DNA of 64,000 nucleotides, taken from assembly GCA_026874595.1 (NCBI GenBank), contig CM049322.1, forward strand, positions 7,919,900-7,983,899. Direction: 5' to 3'. This stretch comes from Sipunculus nudus (Eukaryota > Annelida > Sipuncula > Golfingiida > Sipunculidae). Both the position numbers and the translations under genes were made by a program. Positions 57,060 to 64,000 of this stretch are shown here, one piece after another. Position 1 is the stretch's first letter. Each line of letters opens with the position of its first letter. The notes under the pieces are model-generated. The model worked only from the letters and a program-made list of their open reading frames with translations, had not been told where the DNA came from and did no database searches.

Positions 57060-58276
57060 GAGCCGGTTTTTAAAAATCGGCGGCGGCTGGCGGCTTAAGA
57101 AATTAATCGGCGGCGGCTTGCTCATAAAATAAACGGCAGTGGCTTGCTAATAAGATAAACGGAAGTGGCAGGCTGATAAAATAAACGGCGGTGGCTGGCT
57201 GATAAAATAAACGGCGGCGGCTTGCTGATAAAATAAACGGGGGCGCTTGCTGATAAAAGATAAACTGCGACGGCTTGCTGATAAAATAAACGGCGGTGGC
57301 TAGCTGATAAAATACACGGCGGCAGCTTGCTGATAAAATAAACGGCGCCGGCTTACTGATAAAATAAACGGCGGCGGCCTGCTGATAAAATATACGGCGG
57401 CTGCTTGCTGATAAAATAAACGGCTCGGACTGGCTGATAAAATACACGGCGACGGCTTGCTGATAAAATTAACGGGGGCGGCTTGCTGATATGATAAACG
57501 GCGACGGCTTGCTGATAAAATAAACGACGGGGACATGCTGATAAAATAAACGGGGACGGCTTGCTGATAAAATTTATTGGGGGCGGCTTGCTGATATGAT
57601 AAACGGCGGCTGCTTGCTGATAAAATAAACGGCTAGGGCTGGCTGATAAAATAAACGGTGGCGGCTTGCTGATATGATAAACGGCGACGGCTTGGTGATA
57701 AAATAAACGACGGCGGCATGCTGATAAAAATAAACGGGGACGGCTTGCTGATGTGATAAACGGCGACAGCTTACTGATAAAATAAATGGCGCCGGCTTAC
57801 TGATAAAATAAAGGGCGCCGGCTAGCTGATAAAATACACGGCGGCTGCTTGCTGATATAATAAACGGCGACGGCTTGGTGATAAAATAAACGACGGCGGC
57901 ATGCTGATAAAATAAACGGGGACGGCTTGCTGATATGATAAACGGCGACGGCTTACTGATAAAATAAATGGCGCCGGCTTACTGATAAAATAAACGGCGC
58001 CGGCTAGCTGATAACATACACGGCGGCTGCTTGCTGATGAAATAAACGGCTCGGGCTGGCTGATAAAATACACGGCGACGGCTTGTTGATAGATTAAACG
58101 GCGGCGGTTTGCTGTTAAAATTAACGGGGGCGGCTTGCTGATATGATAAACGGCGACGGCTTCCTGATAAAATAAACGGCGGCGGCATGATGATAAAATA
58201 AACGGGGACGGCTTGCTGATATGATAAACGGCGACAGCTTGCTGATAAAGTAAATGGCGCCGGCTTGCTGATAAAA
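57060..58276 (-). repeat. ~26-bp minisatellite, first block
   Basis: Units such as CGGCGGCGGCTTGCTGATAA then AATAAA, 24-27 bp, roughly 45 in this block, with variants (ACGGCG, GGCGCCGGCT, GGCTCGGGCT) arranged in recurring higher-order patterns. Because three 26-bp units make 78 bp, minus-strand frames stay open in all phases and give 26-residue periodic peptides; these are artefacts. Confidence 0.9.
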
Positions 58277-58600
58277 TAGTTGACAGCGCCTCCATGGCGC
58301 AATTCAGTGGCGGCTTCCAGGTCTGTATATCATCCTACAGCACAATTGTCTATGCAAGAAAAATATTAATATATATTTTACATAAACTAAATACTATTCC
58401 TTGAAGAAAAACAATTTTTTCTGTTATTTTTTTCACAAAAAAACATGAGGTTGTGTGATTTGTTAAAAATAATCGGCACTGTCCATTAGCACTATCAACA
58501 CGGCAGTGACGTCCAACACTGTGAAAACTCCTTTGACTGAAAATTCTAGATCTAATAAAAAAATTAGTATCTTTGCCTCTGTCAGCTTTAAATTTTCAGA
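58277..58600. repeat. Unique spacer, first copy of a segmental duplication
   Basis: From GTTGACAGCGCCTCCATGG through AATTTTCAGAAA. It matches 59690-60013 almost exactly at a constant offset of 1,413 bp (differences such as GTCCAACACTG against GTTAAACACTG). Confidence 0.85.
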
Positions 58601-59689
58601 AATGGCTAGGGCTGGCTGATAAAATACACGGCGACGGCTTGCTGATAAAATTAACGGGGGCGGCTTACTGATATGATAAACGGCGACGGCTTGCTGATAA
58701 AATAAACGACGGGGGCATGCTGATAAAATAAACGGGGACGGCTTGCTGATAAAATTTATTGGGGGCGGCTTGCTGATATGATAAACGGCGGCTGCTTGCT
58801 GATAAAATAAACGGCTAGGGCTGGCTGATAAAATAAACGGCGGCGGCTTGCTGATAAAATTAACGGGGACGGCTTGCTGATATAATAACAGCGACGGCTT
58901 GGTGATAAAATAAACGACGGCGGCATGGTGATAAAATAAACGGGGACGACTTACTGATGTGATAAACGGCGACAGCTAACTGATAAAATAAATGGCGCCG
59001 GCTTACTGATAAAATAAACGGCGCCGGCTAGCTGATAACATACACGGCGGCTGCTTGCTAATGAAATAAACGGCTCGGGCTGGCTGATAAAATACACGGC
59101 GACGGCTTGTTGATAAAATAAACGGCGGCGGTTTGCTGTTAAAATTAACGGGGGCGGCTTGCTGATATGATAAACGGCGGCTGCTTGCTGATAAAATAAA
59201 CGGCTAGGGCTGGCTGATAAAATAAACGGCGGCGGCTTGCTGATAAAATTAACGGGGACGGCTTGCTGATATAATAAACGGCGACGGCTTGGTGATAAAA
59301 TAAACGACGGCGGCATGCTGATAAAAAAACGGGGACGGCTTGCTGATATGATAAACGGCGACGGCTTACTGATAAAATAAATGGCGCCGGCTTACTGATA
59401 TAATAAACGGCGCCGGCTAGCTGATAAAATACACGGCGGCTGCTTGCTGATGAAATAAACGGCTCGGGCTGGCTGATAAAATACACGGCGACGGCTTGTT
59501 GATAAAATAAACGGCGGCGGTTTGCTGTTAAAATTAACGGGGGCGGCTTGCTGATATGATAAACGGCGACGGCTTCCTGATAAAATAAACGGCGGCGGCA
59601 TGATGATAAAATAAACGGGGACGGCTTGCTGATATGATAAACGGCGACAGCTTGCTGATAAAGTAAATGGCGCCGGCTTGCTGATAAAA
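58601..59689 (-). repeat. ~26-bp minisatellite, second block
   Basis: Starts abruptly at TGGCTAGGGCTGGCTGATAA. The order of unit variants from 58605 follows that of the first block from 57424 (including the odd AAATTTATTGGGGG unit at 57571 and 58753, offset 1,182), so this block is a duplicate with unit gains or losses. Confidence 0.9.
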
Positions 59690-60013
59690 TAGTTGACAGC
59701 GCCTCCATGGCGCAATTCAGTGGCGGCTTCCAGGTCTGTATATCATCCTACAGCACAATTGTCTATGCAAGAAAAATATTAATATATATTTTACATAAAC
59801 TGAATACTATTCCTTGAAGAAAAACAATTTTTTCTGTTATTTTTTTCACAAAAAAACATGAGGTTGTGTGATTTTTTAAAAATAATTGGCACTGTCCATT
59901 AGCACTATCAACACGGCAGTGACGTTAAACACTGTGAAAACTCCTTTGACTGAAAATTCTAGATCTAATAAAAAAATTAGTATCTTTGCCTCTGTCAGCT
60001 TTAAATTTTCAGA
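59690..60013. repeat. Unique spacer, second copy of the segmental duplication
   Basis: Copy of 58277-58600; beyond about 60013 the sequence leaves the duplication (AGAAAAGAATAAG instead of AGAAATGGCTAGG). Confidence 0.85.
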
Positions 60014-60321
60014 AAAGAATAAGAACAGTAAGTATTGCTAGATTTAAGCAATTTCTAAATTTTACCTATGACGTCACACTTTGCCCCAGTGTCTCTTCTT
60101 GATGCAAGACACCGTGCACATAACACCACCACGTGCTAATAGGTTTGCCTAACCTTCCTTCTGCTGTCACCTTCAGTTATATTTATAAATTTGAGAAGGT
60201 GAAGGTCAGCCAAGCTGACATTGAGACCTGCCGCAGGCTTAGGATTCTTGAAGTGGAGTGTCCAGTGGCATTGTCTATTTCTGCTGGCTGGAGGTCCTGA
60301 ACAAACACGAGAGTTTAATGG

Positions 60322-60323
<2 letters not shown>
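60014..60323. other. Gene-free stretch
   Basis: Nothing recognised. Confidence 0.4.

Positions 60324-60368
<45 letters not shown>
60324..60368. repeat. (TA)n microsatellite
   Basis: Pure TA tract of about 45 bp. Confidence 0.95.
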
Positions 60369-60370
<2 letters not shown>

Positions 60371-60834
60371 TCATCTTTAGTTTATGTGTGTTTTACTGAG
60401 ATGTAGGGATATTTTTGGTATATCTGTGTGTATGGGTTTGCGTGTATGTGTGTATATGTATTTGAATATTTAGTTTATTCTCGAAACAGATAAACATTGC
60501 TTACAATCATATATTTCAGTTATATAAAACCAAAAAGCGGGTACTGGCAATGAGTAAGATCACGCTCCGGTCGGGTTGTCCTCTCCACAGTTTCTCAGGA
60601 TGAACGCATGGGGGCACTCCAGTATCGGGCACAAGACCCCATGTTGTACCTTTATTATTTATATATTATCTCCGGTTGAGGGGAATGTTATTCTCTATTG
60701 ATTAAAAAAATGAAAAAAAGTGTACTTTATGAGTTTATGTACCCGATCATGGCGGCATCAGTCTACTTTGTCGTGTTATTTTTTATTCTTCCAAGCCAAT
60801 TCGTTGCCTCCGCTAGGAGATACGTCCGCCCCGT
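60369..60834. other. Gene-free stretch
   Basis: Nothing recognised; a 61-codon + frame at 60698-60883 contains a hydrophobic run but has no other support. Confidence 0.35.
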
Positions 60835-61158
60835 TCATTCGTGTGTTGGTTTGCTTTTTCTCATATTAATCACGCCATCGTGAACGGAATCACGTAAAAG
60901 TTTAAGGTCAGTCCCGGAATGGGCAAAGGGAGATTCGATTAGATTGTAGACCTGGCACATGATGCCATGATGTCTAGTTTCGTGTACTTTTATTCTATGT
61001 TCCTGGCGTAGCATACAATCAAAGTAGCTCCGGCCGATGTTATACAAGTACATTTCTGGTGTCCAATGATAGTAAACATATAGTCCTGCAGGTGAAGTGC
61101 TTGTGGTTAGTACCTTGACCGGGGTATCAGAGAGTGGTTTGTATGGGACGCAAACCAT
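60835..61158 (-). CDS. Unrecognised minus-strand open frame, 107 aa
   Basis: ATG to stop, with balanced, protein-like composition unusual for this AT-rich interval: VCVPYKPLSDTPVKVLTTS, LYVYYHWTPEMYLYNIGRS, YFDCMLRQEHRIKVHETRHH, CQVYNLIESPFAHSGTDL. No signal peptide, no membrane segment, no domain that I know. It may be an exon of a gene, a retrogene or part of a mobile element. No poly(A) signal or splice site was used to define it. Confidence 0.3.
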   Translation of the reverse strand: MVCVPYKPLSDTPVKVLTTSTSPAGLYVYYHWTPEMYLYNIGRSYFDCMLRQEHRIKVHETRHHGIMCQVYNLIESPFAHSGTDLKLLRDSVHDGVINMRKSKPTHE

Positions 61159-63400
61159 TACCGTTGGACACTAGTTCAAATGTCTGTTAGACTTCGCATT
61201 AGACCACCAAGGTCTGACTGTGAGGTTTCAACCTTTTTGTTCTTTATTAGGAAGTTTTTATGGTTTTTGTTTTCTTTTTCACATCTGAGCACGGGTTTGC
61301 TTGTTTATTGTATAACTCAGTGATGCAGTCAAGTCCTCACCCTCCTGGTCCGAGTTCAGGCCATTCGAGTCTAATTCAGAGTCCTTGAGGTTCGAGTCCA
61401 AGTTCACCTTCTTTGAGCCCGATTCATTTGGAACCTGGGTCAAAGTCCGAGTCCGAGCCAAATACAAACATCCTTGAAATCCAATTTAAGTAGAAATATC
61501 AGATCATCATGAACATTTCAAAGTTAGTTCACACATACTTGTTCGATAATGGTTGATTTCATTTTTTGCTCACAATGGTAAGCAAATTTTGTATATAAAG
61601 TGCTGTTATTTTGCAATATTTTGTTACTAGTGCTCACATGATAAACAAGATAAACATTTTAGAGAAACATTAATGTAACTAAAACATGGACTGAAATCAT
61701 AAATAGTCTGTGCTTCAACAAATAAAATTGTCACAATTAATATTCACTAATATATAGAAACCCTCAGTTTGATAAAAAGTCGGGATAACATGAAGGCATA
61801 TTTCTCTTTGTACGACTAACCATATCTTCTCAATTACTTCATCATGTTAATTTTTAGTCCCCTTTTACGTGATTTACTTTACATTCTTTATGCAATCTAC
61901 ATTAATATTTTTATGTCATAGGATCTTCCACGGACACTTTATCCACGTACCACCTTTCTTTTTTCCTATCACATATCTAAAACAATAGCAAAATTACCGC
62001 AATCGGTAAATAAACGGATCTCCTATGCAAATACTGGCTACACGATTATCTTAGTGAAAAATTCGCAATGTGAAAAACTAATTTAAGAAATAGACAAATT
62101 TGTCTACACTGATAACTGTTTCTTCATGTGATATCCATAGTTTATTTTCTTATATGTATATATAGGGAGAAAGGGATGGGAGTGAACGGGAGATCAAGCA
62201 ACCCTTTAAGAAGTAATGGAAGGAAAACAAACGAGAGAGAGATAACAAAAATAAATGCTCGACAGCTCGAAAAATCTTAATTATTTCGGTATGTGATAAT
62301 ATCAATAATTAATATTGAGCGATTACAGTGTTTGGATAATGTAGAACAGGCAAAAGTAGCAGGAGGACAATGCAGTGTAATAATCTAAAATAATGCAAAT
62401 ATGCGAGTCTCGTTTCCTAAAAGAAAAAAATATAGAAAATAAATACACATAGTATAACATAATTAAAATCAAGGAATATGTTAAGGACATAATTGTAAGT
62501 TATTTTTATTTAATACATAAAATACGAGCTTCTGTTCAAGTAGATTCACATGAAAGTTAATATAAGCGACAATTCACAGCCGCAACAAACCCGCGTTGTA
62601 TGTGCAGACGCTTCCATCCAGACCAAGCCAATCTGCACCACGCCCATGTACCCTAAGCTTGCTCATTAGGACCATAATCAATATAAATGCCTGTAATCCC
62701 GGCTACCCCAATGCTTGTATGGACGTTGGTAGCCAGAAAATAAGTCAGTAGCCGTCTGTAATAGCTACTAATGATAACCCACATGTTTAAACACTAAAAC
62801 ATGCTTTAAGATAAAAGTTCGTCAAGAACATGACCAACATCACGCTTCTGTATGACGACATGGGAATTCCAGTTTCCCAATAATATTGATAGCTAGCCTT
62901 CCAGCATACCTCACACGGCAGTCAGAGAACGCTAGGCCATATAACGTAAAAGTAAAGTTTATAAAATTTTGAGATTAATAGTATTATTTTCTATTTACTT
63001 TTCTAGTCCGAGGTCTAGTAGGTCTAACAAATACTTGGTTATTCCTAGGTGATATACGGTATAAAGTTGTTATTGTACATCTGTAGTGACATATGGTACA
63101 AACCTTTTACTGTACATCTTTTCTGGAAGGAAATATATGATCAAAGATACAATAAACGGTATGTAATGTGTTGCACGTTAAAACCAATATATATTAAGAG
63201 TTTCACATGTGTACCGTATGCTGTTTGGTTTTCCATAATATCTCTTTATTATTTGTTGTCCACCGTATATTGACCATTTAGATTATACAAAACCTCTTTA
63301 ATTCCTAAAGGGACACAACACGTCATTTAGTGTTTTCCTTAATTCAACCCAGTATTGAATATACGTTCAGAGAAATTATATACAGTGTATGTTTGTTGGT
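61159..63400. other. Gene-free stretch
   Basis: AT-rich; no gene, RNA or clear repeat. A run of GAGTCC/GAGTTC words at 61320-61460 (GTCCGAGT, TTCGAGTC) looks like a degenerate short tandem repeat. Confidence 0.4.
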
Positions 63401-63539
63401 GGCTACCAGGAATGGATTTTTCTTTAGCCTGGCCTAACGCAAACGAACGCGCTCCAAGTAAGCGAGCTAGTTCCCGGCGTGTAAAAACCTCTTGTGTAAA
63501 CTTATCAATAGGCAAGCAGTAAGCTCGTAAGCCCGAATG

Positions 63540-63624
63540 CTGACGTGGCGCTTACAGCAGGTCGCTTAATTGGTTGGTTGCAGGCTGAGAGACGACTCAG
63601 ATTTAGAGAAATCTTGGAAGAAAC
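63540..63624 (+). other. Possible untranslated first exon
   Basis: A locally less AT-rich stretch from about 63430 ends in a strong donor-like GAAGAAAC|GTAAGTTT (GT at 63625). This would suit a 5' untranslated exon of a gene beyond the window. No start codon or transcript evidence. Confidence 0.2.
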
Positions 63625-63788
63625 GTAAGTTTCATTTAAGACTGTTTGGTTAGGTGTAAATTTGCATCAATGTTTATGAACGTTTGTGGCCATTCCAAGT
63701 ATCATACATGTTTTCTGCCTGGTTTAAACCCTACTTGTTCAAGGATTTGATTAGCGTAGTCGTGCCGAGCCACGGTTTTCCTTGTTTT

Positions 63789-64000
63789 ATTAGCTCAGCT
63801 GAGCTAAAGCCGAATGATGTATAGGAATGGCTCTTTGTCCGTCGACGGTCCGTCCGTCCGTCCTTTCGTCCGTCCGTCTGTCTGACTGTCTGTCCGTCCG
63901 TACGTTAGACTGGGACGTTTTGACACCGTTGAATCTAGAATCTTTGACTGTATATCAAGGGTTGTCTCCTTGGACACCTAAAATTAGGTCACTGTGAGCT
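63789..64000 (+). mobile_element. Family A element, 5' part (copy 5, cut by window end)
   Basis: Begins TTAGCTCAGCTGAGCTAAAG, then CTCTTTGTCCGTCG, a CCGTCCGTCC run, and a diverged interior (GAATCTAGAATCTTTGACTG, AATTAGGTCACTGTGA). Same order as other copies. Confidence 0.65.

Noticed and set aside
57103-59715. Minus-strand proteins of 107-187 aa with KPPPFILSASRRRLFYQ-type repeats
   Set aside because: They are produced in all frames by the 26-bp minisatellite and have the 26-residue period expected from three units.

Overview
The window is eukaryotic and most likely comes from a lophotrochozoan, probably a bivalve mollusc. This rests on short exons with GT/AG introns, AT-rich sequence full of (TA)n tracts, and dispersed repeats of a type I associate with bivalves (elements opening with TAGCTCAGCTGA followed by CTTTGTCCGTCC runs, and GGTCAAAGGTCAAGGTCAC-type repeats). 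The taxon is an inference from general knowledge; no ribosomal or mitochondrial marker is present.

The only confidently recognised protein-coding content is a direct tandem pair of NOD-like receptor (NLR) genes on the + strand. Gene 1 spans about 7425-15911 and gene 2 about 31722-43019. By manual exon chaining each encodes a CARD (split over two exons by a phase-0 intron), a linker exon, and one long exon carrying NACHT, helical domains and leucine-rich repeats. Predicted lengths are 975 aa (gene 1) and 987 aa (gene 2). Intron positions and phases match, except that gene 2 has two extra small exons between CARD and linker whose phases only work if both are used or both skipped. The NACHT half is clearly diverged between the two genes, while the C-terminal half and the 3'UTR are nearly identical at the DNA level. 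The boundary is abrupt, which suggests gene conversion or ectopic exchange. A point difference gives gene 2 an earlier stop, with the old stop still readable eight codons downstream.

The rest is mostly repeats. 1-7400: mobile-element copies (families A-D). Introns of gene 1: an inserted 1.26 kb element and an internally deleted relative. 16-31 kb: no recognised gene, several repeats and a reversed family A copy. Introns of gene 2: a 51-bp tandem array related to family A, a terminal-inverted-repeat element (38018-38827) and a palindrome-bearing 52-bp minisatellite. 43-49 kb: repeats and minisatellites. 49.7-52.0 kb: a possible small secreted-protein gene. 53.5-56.3 kb: a tRNA-derived SINE with clear target-site duplication and a TA-flanked DNA transposon. 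57.0-60.0 kb: a large 26-bp minisatellite with a superimposed segmental duplication. The last 210 bp hold the start of another family A copy.

Functionally, the two NLR genes would act as cytosolic sensors: LRR for sensing, NACHT for nucleotide-dependent oligomerisation, CARD for recruiting a CARD-containing effector. Nothing else in the window looks like a partner.
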